NCBI GenBank assembly: GCA_963682055.1
Contig: OY821746.1
Span: forward strand, 6,731,992-6,795,991
DNA length: 64,000 nucleotides
Origin: Primula veris
Lineage: Eukaryota; Streptophyta; Magnoliopsida; Ericales; Primulaceae
Reading direction: 5' to 3'
This document shows, in pieces, positions 1 through 14,200 of the stretch. A program made the translations under genes and the position numbers. How positions within the stretch are numbered: the first letter of the stretch is position 1; each line of letters begins with the position of its first letter. The notes below the pieces were generated by a model. The model was not told the origin of the DNA. It searched no databases and was given only the letters and a program-made list of their open reading frames with translations.

Positions 1-299
1 GTACTAAATGATTTGGCAAACGGTCTTTGAATAAATATTCAATATTGTGTAGACCACATCTTTGAGTAGTTGAATCTAAGAGCAAACACAGGAATCCTGT
101 TGTATTATGCAAAAATATTATCGGGGATGACTGCCAGAAACAAAAAGTAAAGGGAAAATTGACGAGTAAAGTCTTTTTTTAATTTATTTTTTAAAGTAAT
201 TTCACAAATTCACGAAGTATATGATCTGAATATTGTAAGTCATGCTTATAAAAACAATTATACCCCAAGTAATATGGTTGAAATTATTTATCTCGTTCA
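1..299. other. AT-rich intergenic, nothing recognised
   Basis: I see no coding potential or clear repeat here. The stretch is AT-rich flank next to the duplicated segment that begins at about 300. Confidence 0.5.
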
Positions 300-2760
300 T
301 CCGATCAGTAATGAATGATCACGATATTGTTTTAATGTTTTCCACAATGACTTTTAAGTTTTAACATGTTCAGTTCAGTTACAAATTCTAACCAACTCAA
401 TGTTTAAAACATTTACTAATAAGTAAAAAGATAGGAAGGTCTAAATTTCAGTTAAACGGTCTCGTCTAAATTCTAATAGCTCTGTATAACTAATTTATTG
501 GTTAACGTCACTATATATATCATATCTTATATTAACTCTTTTGTTACACAGTTGCCGAACTAAGATTTAAAGGTACGTGTAGAGCTGAATTGCATGTTTA
601 TATTATTTTATAATCGTTAACTTTAAGCAAAATACATGATTTTTTTTTTTTTTTGTAATTTTCTCAATATATATGGGAGGGTGCTTTAGCCATCGTATTG
701 TATTTTTTCTTGTTGAAAAACACGAACCTTATAAAATTTCCTTAAGATTGAATAATTCGCCTCCTTTATTGAATTCCACTTCTTGCACCCCAAGGAAAAC
801 TTTTGTCCCTTTCCAAATTAAAAGACTTTAATGGAAACTTTTTATCCTAACATTGACTTCTCTAATATATGTCATGTGGTTGTCCCTCGTCACAATCCAA
901 TAACTTTTAACTTTTGCCAGTCTTAATTTTTGGAAACTATTTTTGAAGTTTCCACGACCTTGTCTAATAATCTTTCTATGCATATACTGGTATCAATTGA
1001 TACATTTCAATATGCACTTAAAAGAAGTTTTATTTTCTTGGTACACTATCATAGATTTATATATTTGATGTTATTCTGGAGGGAATAGGGTTGAATATAT
1101 ACTCTAAATTAATCTCTGTAATAAATGAACAGTTAAGTTATGTTTTGGTCAATTAACATATAAAACAAGTATTAGGGGTTTGTTCAAGCAATGCATATGC
1201 ACATTTCCCCCCCCTGTATACTACTATAAACTACAAAGTTTTTAATCACTAATATTAGTAGAAGACTTGGTGGTGCTCTTGTCAAAACCAAGTCTTCAAT
1301 TATTAATTTAAAACGCAATTGCTAGTGACTACTTTCATCCAATAAATTAAACAAATGCTTTGGTTGATTATATCAAAGAATTACCATCACACTCTTATTT
1401 GTTAGAGTTGTTAACTTCATAATTTCTACTTTTATATTCATATTAATGTTACTAATATAAATACATATTGAACTGTGGTTGAAATGGTGAACCAATGTGT
1501 TCATTATGGGTTTCGATTCTGATAACATTCCTCTTAGTCTCTTACAGACTTACAGTATGTTAAAAACTTAAAACGTTTCAAGCGGAAAATATATATTCAT
1601 AATGTATATGAGGCCGCAAATCAGTGTGTTAAAGTTATCAAACCCTAGAATATTATTTATTTTGCATAGCAAATACTTTTTGTAGTTGCAATATCAACAA
1701 TCTCGCTTTCCTTTCTTTCCCGAATGGACATTTTTTTCCTTCTATACACTGTATAATTGAGTTCCACTTGGACCCCATGCCCCAAAGGAATGTGGTGTGT
1801 GACTTGTGTGTGGTGGTCACTGGTCACATATTAATAATAAAGTTTGCCAATTTCCTTTTTCTTTTTCAATTATCTTATTTTCTCAACTTTGCCAATTTCA
1901 AATAAAAAAGAAGTTATCACCTCGCCTGATAATCTATATACTATTGCATGCATTGAGATCCCTACTTTAAAATTGTTAAATTGAACAAATAAATTTTGTT
2001 TAACGACTTCATACTTTTTTATTACAACCGAGAGACTATTTATAGGTGTAAAGGCAACAAGAATAAATGAGATTTGGGAGCTCGAAAACACTATACGGTC
2101 CCCATGGGGCATAGAGTAAAAACCAAATAATGATTTTTTTATTTTTTTAAAATTTTGATATAAAATGCAGATGAAGCAGGTTATGGTTGGTCATAAAATA
2201 TTTTTAGTGGCGGTTTTATCTTGTATTTGATATACTCGTATGCGGGTCTTGTTTTAAGTAATTTTCTTTCTCATGTACTTGTTTCTCAATAGGGTTTTGA
2301 GACTGTTTCTCATTCCTTTACTAAAGTTTTCCTTTTATCTAATACTACAAAGATAGTATCGACTGCCTTAAGTTTGGCCGATCAATTAAATAGAATATAT
2401 ATTCGAGTAATTCTAGAAGTAACATTTAAGAAATAGCCAAATAAATTATTGTTTACTGTCAACTTATAATTTACTTTGTTCCTTGTTTCTGGAACTCTGA
2501 ATTGAAAACTGCTAAAGAATTAATCTCATTATGTCATCATTCTCAGTTTATCGCTTTTGTTGTTTTATCAAAAAAATAGATCCAAAACTTCTATCGTCAT
2601 TTCTTTACCAGCCATTTTATCACATCATGCTTTATAATTTACTTAAAAATACTCCGCACTAAAAAAAAGTTAAAAGTGGTTATTTCAGCATTTTACAACA
2701 AGCTGCTGGAATATTTTACTACAAGTAGATTTATGCTTACAGACTCATACCTATGCATTT
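300..2760 (+). repeat. Duplicated non-coding segment, copy 1
   Basis: Many blocks of this stretch recur in the same order and orientation at about 8050-10830. Examples are the block at 710-810 (matches about 8300-8400), the block at 1610-1860 (matches about 9790-10060) and the block at 2540-2620 (matches about 10460-10550). No ORF is shared, so this looks like a duplicated intergenic or former promoter segment rather than a gene. The copies have diverged with many small indels, so the duplication is not recent. Copy 1 lacks the 620 bp insertion found in copy 2. Confidence 0.75.
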
Positions 2761-3299
2761 AAGTGGTTTATATCATTTACTAAAATCTTAAAATTATTTC
2801 AATAACTTTCTAATTAGTCAGAACAAATAATATTTCTACTCTTCAATTCTGACGATGGAGAACTTTATGAAAAACTACCGTACGTTTCCATACATTTTTA
2901 TAAAAGAAAAAGTACTCACTGTTTCTATTATATCAAACATTCGTAATTGTTGTCAGCACTGGGAAGTTGTGGTATGCCTAAATAACCCAAAAAACTAAGT
3001 TTTCCAACTATTTTTTTTTAGAAAAAAAGTCAAAAAACTAAGTTTTCCAAGAATTCTAAAAGCTAAGACTGCAAATGAATCGTGTATGTATGTTTTTATA
3101 CGTCTGTCTGTATGTATATGTTTATATATATGTATGTATGTTTATACTATATAAGTATGTAAAAAATATGAGCCATAAGATCATTCTGTCAAAGATCCAA
3201 CGACTGAAATCAGCTACTCATATGTAAAAGACCAAAGTGCCCTTGGTTTTAACAGTAAAACAGCATGTGCTGTGCACATTACTCACTTCCATTAATGAC

Positions 3300-4480
3300 T
3301 GTTAAGAGTTTTGGATGGAAAAGACTAAAAAATAAAAAACCTGAAATATGAAAAAATATGAATTGGGGAACACAACTGAAAAAATGGCAAAACTCAGGTT
3401 ATAAAACATCATAAAACCCAAAAAATCATAAAAATCATTCAAAAAATTCAAAAAACAACAATAAATGTAAATATTTAAAAGACAAAAAAATTACTTTTTT
3501 TTAATCCTAAATATTGGACACAAGATTACATGGGATTGGACAAAGATTAAACAAGATCACACAAAGATTAGAAAGAGTAAAAATATCATAAAAATTATTC
3601 AAAAAAATTCTAAAAACTAATAAAATTAATAATTTTAAAAAAACAAATTAGAAATGTAAATATTTTAAAAGACAAAAAGATTATATTTTTTAATCTTAAA
3701 ATTAAACGGAAGATGCGACAGGATTAAACATGATTTGGCAAGATTAGACACGATCACACAGAATTAAAAGGAGTAAAAAATTTACAAAAAATTAATTTTC
3801 TAAAAAAACTCAAAAAATCACAAAATTATTCTAAAAACTTCAAAAACAACAAAAAAATGTAAATATTTTTAAAAAACAAAAAATATGTTTTTTAATCTTA
3901 AAAACTAAACACAATATCACACAAGATTAAAAAGAGTAAAAATATCAACAACAAAAAATCATGAAAAATATTCTAAAAATTCACAAAAACAACAAAGAAA
4001 TGTAAATATTTTTAAAATACAAAGGAATACGGGTTTTCAAATCCTAAAAATTGACCACAATATCAGGATTAGATATGATTAAACATGATTAGAAAAGACC
4101 ACGCATGATTAAAAAAAATTATTCAAACAATTCCAAAAACTCAAAAAAAATCTTAAAATTTATACAAAAAATTCCAAAAACAACAAACAAATGTGAATAT
4201 TTTTAAATTACAAAAAACATGTTTTTTAATCTTAAATTCATATTGTCGGGACCATTAAAATACAAAGTATGTACGTATGCCAAAACCTCTATAAATTCAT
4301 ATTGTTGGGACCATGAAAATTTATTAATTTAGAGAGTTATTAACTAATTAATAAATTAATAATTTAAGATAAGAAAGCATTAGACAATATCACACATGAT
4401 TAAAAAGCGTAAAAAAACTCAAGAAATTCAAAAAAAAAAACTCAAAAAATCATAAAAATTATTCGAAAAATCCAACGGAT
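3300..4480. repeat. Degenerate A-rich tandem array
   Basis: A loose unit of about 150-190 bp repeats about six times. Each unit joins a run like TCATAAAAATTATTC, a CAACAAA run, ATGTAAATATTTT, and TTTTTTAATCTTAAA followed by ACACAAGATTA. Units differ by many substitutions and indels. There is no coding capacity. It is probably old satellite-like or transposon-internal sequence. Confidence 0.6.
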
Positions 4481-5894
4481 GTGACTGTGATGGTGGTTTT
4501 GGAGCTCTATATTTTTAGTGAGAGAGAAAGTGAAGGTCAAATGAACAAAAATAGAATTAAACCCCCTTTTATACTTATTTAAAAAAGACTAAAGTTTTAA
4601 TAAGTTTGAGAAGAAAGACTATTTATTAAAACACTCTGGAGATAAGACTAAAACTAAAATAAGTTGCTTTTTTAATGACTAAACTTTATTAAACTTTCAA
4701 ACTGGAGTAGAAAAAAGTCACACATCAAAGGAGAGATAAGTAATTGGTAAAATTCCATTTAGACATAGGTTTTCTTATTACTTAATGCATAAAACCTCAT
4801 TTATTTTTTATACTTGTTTCTAATAAAATAAATTTGATAACTTGTAACAGTGTTTCTCTCTCCTCTCTCATCCCTTGTTTAATTAGTTCATCTCGTCAAT
4901 TATTTATGTATAATCTCTCTCTCTCTCTCTTTTATTTAAAGAGAAAATGATGAAAAGTTACATAAAAATGGTTTTTATTTATCAAAAGGCCGGTCTCTAA
5001 AACACTTTTATTGTTTGGTACATACTATTTTTTTTATTGCCAGTATATCCTTCAAATTAATACACTCTCTCATCTCTCTTGATCTTTATACGTTAAAGTT
5101 ACATGCTATTCAATAGTAAAACTTACCATAAATCATGGCGCAATCAAATAATGAGTATGATTCTCAATCAATTACTACATTGTCCCGCTTTACCTCAATT
5201 TCAAATCATGTCATCACAAAGAAATCATTAGAAAATTTATATATATATGTATATTGAATGATTTCTAATGATTTCCATGTGATGAAAATTTCTATATGAC
5301 TGTATCAAAACTCGTTTGCATAAATTTTTTTTTATCATTTCAATAACCTAGTTGTCGTTTTACAAGTATATATATATATAATGGTATGTACCTGCAATCA
5401 TGTGTGGTTTTTGACCTAAGATGGTATTGTAGCTCTATATTCTAATTTGTAAATATGTTTTATAGGAGTCCGGATCATGTGTCTCTTGTTTTCCGCTCAC
5501 TTTCGTGCCCTTTTACATTTTTAACCCAAAATATTTATTAAAAAAAATTGAAAAAAATTCTACAATTATTATTATACTTATATTGATACACTCCAACAAT
5601 TTTTTTAAAAAGAAAAGCCATACACAGTTTAATTTGGAATAAATGGAAAAACTAGTACAATTTAATTAGTGAAATTAAAAAAAATTTAGAGCAATGTTAT
5701 GTTCAAATATTATAAATTTTGCATATAATATATTACCCGGAGAGGGAGATGGATTACAATGCTATAGTTGTCGTTTTACAAAAATATATATATATATATA
5801 TATACCTGCAATCATGTGTGGTGTTTGACCTAAGATGGTATTGTAGCTCTATATTGTTTATGCATGGGAAAATTTAGTTATTTAGTTATTTATT
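4481..5894. other. AT-rich intergenic with a 100 bp direct repeat and a small hairpin
   Basis: No gene is seen. A direct repeat of about 100 bp occurs at 5351-5450 and 5763-5860; both copies share TTGTCGTTTTACAA, a TA microsatellite and CCTGCAATCATGTGTGG. A short inverted repeat (arms about 5210-5235 and 5261-5286, sharing AAATCATTAGAAA) could fold as a hairpin. A CT microsatellite lies at about 4913-4930. Confidence 0.5.
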
Positions 5895-6550
5895 AGAGCA
5901 TCTATATTATTAATTAAAATTGTTATCTAACAATTCCTTTTTTGTTTACATTAGTTGTGTTAAATTATATGTTAAATTATATGTTAAACTATGTGTTATT
6001 TTTATAAATATTAAAAAAAATTGTTAAATATACCAATGTTTTTAATTGTTTTAATTGATTATGTGGCAGGCATGATTTACCCGCTCATCAATGGGAAAAT
6101 TCTTTTATTGTCATGTTCATTTATTTTGTACGTATATTACTGGTACTATCTATATTTCTACTACTATGTCTCCTAGTCCCTCTCCTAAATATTCTCCACT
6201 TAATAAAACTAAAAGGTAGTGGACCAATAAAATAAAAGATAAATTATATATTAAATTATTAAATTTTAATTAGAAAAATATTTAAATTTGTTAAAATTAA
6301 CACTAATGCGGGTGTTAAAGTTAACAATACTACGTGTCATTTAAAATATATTTAAAATATAAATTCTCCCCATAAGAATAGTGACTAGTAAAATAAAAAA
6401 AAATTGTTAATTAAAAATTGATAACATTGTTAACGTGAAACTAATGTGTTTATTAAATTTAAGATGCATATGTGTCATTTAAAATTTTTTTAAACGATGA
6501 TGTGTCACTATTTAACATTAAAAAGTTAACAAAACTATTATGAATGCTTT
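5895..6550. mobile_element. MITE-like AT-rich element, AGAGCAT termini, copy 1
   Basis: The left end begins AGAGCATC. The right end, read in reverse, begins AAAGCATTCATAATAG, giving a short imperfect terminal inverted repeat. The interior shares TTTTTAATTGTTTTAATTGA and GTTAAAGTTAACAATACTA with the neighbouring copy at 6631-7108. It has no ORF. The exact ends and target duplication are uncertain. Confidence 0.5.
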
Positions 6551-6630
6551 TATATAAGAACCGTGCACGTTAGGCACGAGTTATAAGGAGTACACGCGTG
6601 TTTTATGCTGGGAAAATTTAGTTATTTATC

Positions 6631-7108
6631 AGAGCGTGTTATCTTTGTTAACTAAAATTATTAGTTGTATCCATTTTTTTTACATAATTAGTTGTGTTAA
6701 ATTATGTGTTATTTTTATAAATGTTAAAAAAATTATAAATTATAATAACGTTTTTAATTGTTTTAATTGATCAGGTGGCCGTCATGATCACTCACCCAAT
6801 TAAGCGTTCTTTTTTTCTCATTTCCATATATTTTGTAGGTATATTGCTAGTACTATCTATATTTCTAATACTTTTATCTTCCATATTCTCCCCATATTAA
6901 AACTAAAAGGCAGTGACCAATAAAATAAAAGATAAATGATATATTAAATTATTAAATTTTAATTTGAAAAATATTTAAGTTTGTTAAATTAAGTTAACAT
7001 TATTGTGGGTGTTAAAGTTAACAATACTATGTGTCATTTAAAATATATTTTAAATGATAAAGTAACACTAATTAACAATAAAAAAAAACTAATACAATTG
7101 ATGCTCTT
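6631..7108. mobile_element. MITE-like AT-rich element, AGAGCAT termini, copy 2
   Basis: It starts AGAGCG and ends GATGCTCT, and is internally collinear with the element at 5895-6550. The same preceding bases (GGAAAATTTAGTTATTTAT) lie left of both copies, so they may have arisen by tandem duplication rather than by two insertions. An inverted relative begins at 42649. Confidence 0.5.
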
Positions 7109-8049
7109 AGGATCCGTTTGATATCATATTTTTTGATAAAAAATCTTATTTTTAAAATTCAAAAATCTAAAAATAAAAAAATACAGCAAAAATATGGATT
7201 ATGGATTTTAAGAATAAAAAAAATTCTACTAACCAAATACCTATTAAAAAATATTGATTTTTTAAATTCAAAAATTTAACAAAAATCTGATATGAAACAC
7301 ACCTTTATGGGTTACTGGTTTTTGTTTTAGCCATACATCTTCATATATGAATCTTACTGTTGTAATCAATAGGCTTTAAAACGGTCAAAATCTTATATCC
7401 CTATTTTGTATCATCTTGCGTGCTTTATTTCTTATTTTATTTAAAAATAAATTATAAAAAACTTGAAAAAAATTATACAATTATACATGTATTAATACAT
7501 TTCAATAATTATTTTTAAAATAAAATTCACACACAATTTATTTGGAATAAATGTATAAATGAGTGTAAATTAAACATTAAATATTAGAAAAAAAATGTCT
7601 AAAACAATATTATGTCCAAATATTTTAAAATTTAAATACAATATAATATAAAAACTTATAAATTTACGAAACAAGTTGTGAAAATTTAAAATTTGAATAA
7701 AAATAAGTAAATTAGTACGAAAGTAGTTAAAAAACAAGGGGCATAATATTTGCCATCGTTCTAAAATAATAAAAAAATTCTGCTCAATAACTCTCTCTCC
7801 CCTTCTACATTCTCTCTCATCTCCATTCCCACTCTTTATATCATCATCCCTGTAAAAAAAAAACTAGTATAAAAAACCTATTATCCATATATAAAGTACA
7901 CAGAAAAACTTGTAACATTAAAGTACTTCAAGGCTTCATAAAAACTTCATCACCAGCCATATTTATACGGGACTACACTCTTTGTAAATAGATAAAAATG
8001 AGAAGTTTAAAACCTGACTTTAAACTTCAGAAATAATTAAACACTAAAA
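7109..8049. other. AT-rich intergenic, nothing recognised
   Basis: I see no coding region and no clean terminal repeats. The sequence is very AT-rich, with a short CT-rich stretch at about 7790-7840. Confidence 0.5.
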
Positions 8050-10830
8050 ATGATTAATGAATTAATGATCACATTTATGACTTTTAACATGTCCAGTTCA
8101 GTTGCGGATTTCTAACCAACTCGATACTAATAAAACAGAAAGGTCTTGATTTTTGTTATCTGGTCTTGTCTCCTAATAGCACCGTAACTAGTAAATCGGT
8201 TAACGACGCTATATCAGATCAAATTCTTTGTGTGTTGAAAGTGTCATTACAAGTCTATATCAGATCTTATTTTAACGATTTTGTACTGACTTTTTTCTTG
8301 TTAAAAAACATGAATCTTACAAAATTTCCTTTTCTTTTAATTAAGATTGAATTATTGGCCTCCTTTATTGAATTCCATTTCTTGCACCCAAAGGAAAACG
8401 TTTGTCCTTATTCCAAAAGTTGTAATCCTAACATGACTTTCTTGTGTGGTGTGGTTGTCGATTTTGTCAGGATCCAATAATTTTCACTTTGCAAATCTCG
8501 TTTTAATCCTAACATGACTTTCTTGTGTGGTGTGGTTGTCGATCTTGTCAGGATCCAATAACTTCCACTTTGCAAATCTCAAATTTTGGAGTATCCACCT
8601 TGTCTATCTTTCTTGCTAATCTCAAATTTTGGAGTATCCACCTTATCTATCTTTCTTGCTATCCATATAGTATCAATTGATGCATTTGTATGGCAAATGC
8701 TATTTGTGTAAGTGCTATCAATCTTATATAAACACTTATCTATGTTTTTGGTAGACAAGTATTGAGAGTTTGTTCATGATCAATGTATATGCACATTTTT
8801 TTTCCGTGTACTACTATAGTAATATATAAACTACAAAGTTTTTTAACCTCTAATATTATTGGAAGAGTGGTGCTCTTGTAAAATTTACTCAAGTCTTCAA
8901 ATATTATTTTATATATCAAGCAATTGCATGATTACTTTCATCCCATAGTTTTTTTTTAAATCCTTTTTATATCAAATAATTTAATATTACCATCACAGTT
9001 TAATTTGTGAGCGTTGTTAGTTTAAGATTTGTACTTTGATTCTATATTTATATTAATGTTACTGATAAATACCGAGTTGGTTGAACCGGCTAAACATAAA
9101 TGTCATGGCTCATGACCGGTTCATCATACGGTTAGTGGCGGAACCAGTATTCAATTATTTGAGAGGTTGTTAATTATTTTTTTTTAGTACAATAACAATA
9201 AACGGGTATAAAAAACTAAAAAAACCTAGAGTTTAAAACTTAGTTGACTTGTCCATTGATTTAAAAATTTATAACGTTGAATTTTTTTCTAGTACAATAA
9301 CAATAAACGGTATAAAAAACCAAAAACACTCGAAGCTTAAAACTTAGCTGACTTGTCCATTAATCTAAAAATTTCAAACGATACGAAAAAATTGACTACA
9401 TTTACGAATTTATTAGTTTAAACTTTGTTGTAATATGACCATGAAACTACACAAAAACATTTATTTATAAAATCTTGTAATAGTACCTTAAAGATGCAAT
9501 TAATTAATGGAGAAGTCAAAGAGTAAGCTAATGTTAATTAAATGAAGGATAAAAAATAGTTATAAGATTCGAACTAGATAATTTGTGACACACAAAATTT
9601 ATATTTAACATTTTAACTAAGTTACTATTTGTTAATTTAGGGGATACTAATGTATAAAACATTAAATTTCTCAATTTTTATATATATAAAAAAATATTTT
9701 TAAAATTTTTGGGATGGCGATGGCACCCTTGCCATCCCCTAGTTCAGCGCCTGCATACGGTTTGGTTCAATTATAGATTCATAAGGCGAAATCTTAATTA
9801 GTGTGTGTTAAAGTTATCAAACCCTCTACTACAGTTTTATTTACTTTGCATGAGCTACTTTTTGTAGTTGCAATATCAACCCTCACTTTTAGTTTCTTTT
9901 CCGGATGGACATTTTTTCCCTTCTAAATGTACATACTGAATATTTGAATTCCACTTATTAATTGGACCCCAAGAAAATATTATCATCCCCCCAAATTAAA
10001 GGAATGTGGTGGGTGTGGTGGACCGGTGGTCACTGGTCACATTTCAGTATAAGTTTGCCACTTTTCTTCTTCTTAATTCTTTTTTCTTTTTATTTTTTCA
10101 CTTTGCTTATTTTCTCAACTTTGCCATGATATGTAGTTGCATTGAGATCCCTGCACTGATACTGTTAAAAGAAAGAAATTAAACAAAGTAAAGTGGTTTA
10201 TGACTTCATAGTTTTTCTAACAATTTTGTTTACAACCGATCAAGAGACTATATAAAGATGTAGGACGGTAATGTAACAAGAATAAAATGTAACGATAATA
10301 AAATGCCAACAGTCTTGCTCCGTTAAGGATCGATTTCCATCTAGTTAATGTGTATAACCATAATTAAGCACGAGATTTAGGTGTATAGCGAAGATGTTTC
10401 CACGAAAGTATAAAAAACTTAATACTCCATGAATCATTACTCCATCAAAGAAGAAGCTCGCATATCAGTTTATCGCTTTTGTTGTTTTATCACAAATAGA
10501 TCCAGAACTTCTATTGTCATTTCTACACCAGTAAGTTTTATCACATAATCACATTATGCCATATATTTGTATTATCTCCATTTCGAATAAACTTACCAAG
10601 TTGAACAGGTTCGTAGTTCTGCTCTAATACAGAAAATAAGCCGACTTAGCTGTTGAATTTTTCTAAAATAATGTTCGAAAGGATTGATTGACGACTACTT
10701 TTCATTCAAATGTACTTTAAAATACTCCACACTGAAAGAAGTTGAAAGTGGTGGTTTCAGCTTTTTATAACAAGCTGCTGGAATGTTTACTACAGGTAGA
10801 TTTTATGCTTAAGAGACTCGTATCCATTTA
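8050..10830 (+). repeat. Duplicated non-coding segment, copy 2
   Basis: This is the direct-orientation counterpart of about 300-2760. It differs by a 620 bp insertion at 9134-9753 and by local tandem duplications: a 75 bp unit at 8427-8577 repeated twice, and a unit of about 55 bp at 8578-8660 repeated twice. No conserved ORF lies in the shared blocks. Confidence 0.75.
9134..9753. mobile_element. 620 bp non-autonomous TIR element with 9 bp target duplication
   Basis: The 9-mer CATACGGTT flanks the element on both sides (9125-9133 and 9754-9762). The ends are imperfect inverted repeats (AGTGGCGGAACCAG against CAGGCGCTGAACTAG). A 9 bp target duplication is typical of Mutator-like elements. The related segment copy 1 has a matching uninterrupted site near 1500-1520. 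The interior holds a direct repeat of about 95 bp (about 9187-9282 and 9283-9380) and no ORF. Confidence 0.7.
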
Positions 10831-11255
10831 AAGGTCTTACAAATCATTTGTACATAAGCATACAGAGTACAGTATAAAAGATATTTCACAACTTAAGATC
10901 CTAAAGGCGAGCAAGGTTAGAATAGCATATTTCTCCAATCTTACTTTTAAACTATTATACAGCAAATGTGAACACACAACACAGACTCAATGAATGCCTT
11001 CTACAAAACTTCCAAACAATCAAAATAAATAATTGCAAATGCTATGTGTGACCAAATTCTCATAAGAACAAGTAACTCTACATTTAACTTTGATCTACTG
11101 CCACCCTCAAGAATTGCAGCTTTCTCACTCAATCTGAAACAGTATCCAGCAGAAATGAAACTGGTCTGCATAGTGACATGCCTGTAATCGATAGTTCTTC
11201 CAAAACCAAAGAATGCTCAGGTTATTTATCAATCTAATATTTCATATTTCTAGGA
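10831..11255 (-). other. TIM50 3' flank and probable 3' UTR
   Basis: This lies directly downstream of the TIM50 stop codon on the minus strand and before the duplicated segment copy 2. It is AT-rich with no ORF. The polyadenylation site cannot be fixed from sequence alone. Confidence 0.5.
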
Positions 11256-14200
11256 TCAGCGCCGCCACAAACGTCCCTGCTGCCCTTGAATTCGCCTGCA
11301 TCATTTATTCAAAAGTAAACACACTTCAGTTTAATGTTCTTACACATTTGCACTCATGTTAAACAAGTTCATCCAACTTCCTTGCAAAAAAAGCACAGGA
11401 AATAAATCAGTAACCTTGTTTGGGTACTTAGCATGGGGTTGTGACAACAAATTTTGTTATGCTACATATAATATTACATGTAATTGTTCCCTATTTAATA
11501 CACTTTTTAGCAAGTCTTAGGCTCAATGAAATTAGGGACTTAAAATCGAATGTCACCTCTGATGCTCTTTAGAACGCTCAATGAACTCTTTCGGGATATC
11601 ATGTCCCTCATATGATGCTAACACGGGACGAATATCAGAAGGTCTATGTCGGGCAACATCTGCATAAAAATAATAAAATGTGTGGGTCCTACGAAACTGG
11701 CAGATCATAATCTGATACTGTAATGAAATTTACATTCAAGAAAGGGTATAAGGTCCACTAAGGCCGTGTCATCTGATTCAAGCTTCCATGGGGTAATCGG
11801 AACACTGTTCTCTGGCTGAAGGCTTCCTGATGTATCAGCGCTTAGATATAGAATCTTTCCTGGATCACGGTTAAGTTTTGACATATCCTGCAAAAACAAA
11901 CGTCTCGTCTATATCCATAAGTTCATGAAGGACTTGATATTATATAAATGTTATGTTGCTTTGGATACAATGACTATAAAGAATCTTGAAACTCACAGAT
12001 ACTCTAATAAACAAATAGGGCGGAAGAATAAAATCATTATACATGAATGTTTTGAAATGGTAAAGCATTCCTTCCTTTGGCAAGAGAGCTTCACTAAAAC
12101 GTAAAATTTGGTAAGCTATGCATAAATTAGAATATATGCAACAATAAAGTGAAAACACAATGTGTAATGCATATGAATGAATTTAAACACTGGCAAGAAT
12201 AAGCCATATAACCCAATAGAATCATGCACATATAAAAGGAGAGATGCATTTTTTTTAAAGAAAATTTATCATCAAGATTCAAGGCCCAATTTTTTTAAAG
12301 GTATGCTTCTTACAAACTTCACACTTTTCACTGAAGTTCCACGATATTTTTGACATTTAGGGTACAGACACAATTTGAAGCGTGAAAAGGCGCATTGCTT
12401 TTAATACATTGCTAAACATAATAAAGAACTGAGAAAGCTAGAGTTAGGAAGTCGTACTCTCAAATGTTTGCCGTTCTGATATCTAGTTGCACCTCTAGAA
12501 AGCTTATATCGTACACATTGTTTAGGATCCAACCTTTCAATCACAGGATCGACATACTGTAGAATATAGGTAGATATGAATGGAAAACTGCTTCTGACCA
12601 TACAAGACTAAGGGAATAAGGAATTTAAAAGTGAAAATACCATTTGCAACTGGTCGGAGTAGACAACTATTTCATAATATTGGGCAAGTTGTTCCAAGAA
12701 TGCATCAACTCCAGGCCTTTTGAATGTCCGCCAGCCTCTTTCTCGCTGCATATTCCCACAGAAACAGACAAGAGAACGATGAGTGAAATGTCACTTAATA
12801 TGATACACCACCGGATCGAAAAGTTCATGCCAGATCAATGGATTAAAAGAACGTTCTGAACATAACCCTAGATCAACTTCCCAGACCCCTTAAGATGAGA
12901 AAATTTTGTTATGGCAAATTTAACACCTGTTTCTTTCTCTCTACTTATATCTCTCCAATTCACTTTACAGACTTATAAATATAGATTATCATGAGAAAAT
13001 AAAATTTGTATCTCTGCAATATTTTATATAAAAAACAAAAAACAAAAAATGATAACTAATTATTTACCCCGACATTAGGAAAAAATTAAAGGAAAATGAA
13101 GCAAACCACGTAATTCAAAAACAAGATTCTGCACACAAGATTTATTATTTGCAGTGATTGACCACATAAATTTTCGTTTTTAAACCTATCTTCAACTCTT
13201 CATGAGTATATATTATCAAGGGGTGTGATAAAAACAAAATATAAAGTGAAAAGACAATTTCATTATGTCAAAATTAAACTTGTCCCATCATTAGGGGCGC
13301 GGGTAACAGATTTGGTGTTACGTTCGGTACTTTATTTTGGTTAATATGGGTGTTAGAGAAATAAGCCACACCTCCACACAGTATAAAAGGGAAATAAGGA
13401 TAAAACTTTTGCAGTCTTACTTTCCAGTCAGAATATATCAAAGTCTCATTTAAGTCGAGAACAAGCGTTAAGACACCCTGCTCTAAGGGATGCAAATCTG
13501 GCAAGAGCTTCTCTGCAATTGGCTCCGTAAAACCCTTAAAGGTGGAAGTATAAATTTTAGTTAGCTCAAAACAAAATAAAAGCTAGAAATATAGTACAGT
13601 TTGAATGTTGCCTGTCTTCAGAGGCTAAGAAAAATGGAATGTGATTCACTGGTTAAATAGCTTGCTCACTTTGACATGCTCCTCTGACAATTTTCTAAGC
13701 TCAATGTAAAGTTCGACTAGTTTGGCAGGTACTGTATCACAAAACAAAAGCAGCAACAACTAGAGTGAGTGCCAGAAATTTATCATTACAGAAACTTGTG
13801 GTAAGGAAATGCATCAATCTAAACCGATAAGGAAGCAGTTCATTAAGATGTCAATCATGGTATAAGTTGCAAGAAAATATATCCACTTGAAAATATGCGA
13901 CTGCAGAACAGATAATTGGTAATTCAAATGCACACTCTACAAACGGGTTACTTATATATGTGAGTAACTATTCGGTAGGGCTGGTGTACAAAAAAGGTGG
14001 GTGAGGCCTCCAATTAAAACCCTAGAAAATGGAGGGAACCCTTGTGGGGCCCACCCTTAATTTGAATCCTTGCAATACTATTGGTGGGGTGCACCCTAAT
14101 TTGGTGTACACCAACCCTACTGAATATTTTCTCCAAATGTGCCAGATGCTCTTATGAGGTCTACATGAGGATGCAAGATAACAGAAAGGAAGAATACTTT

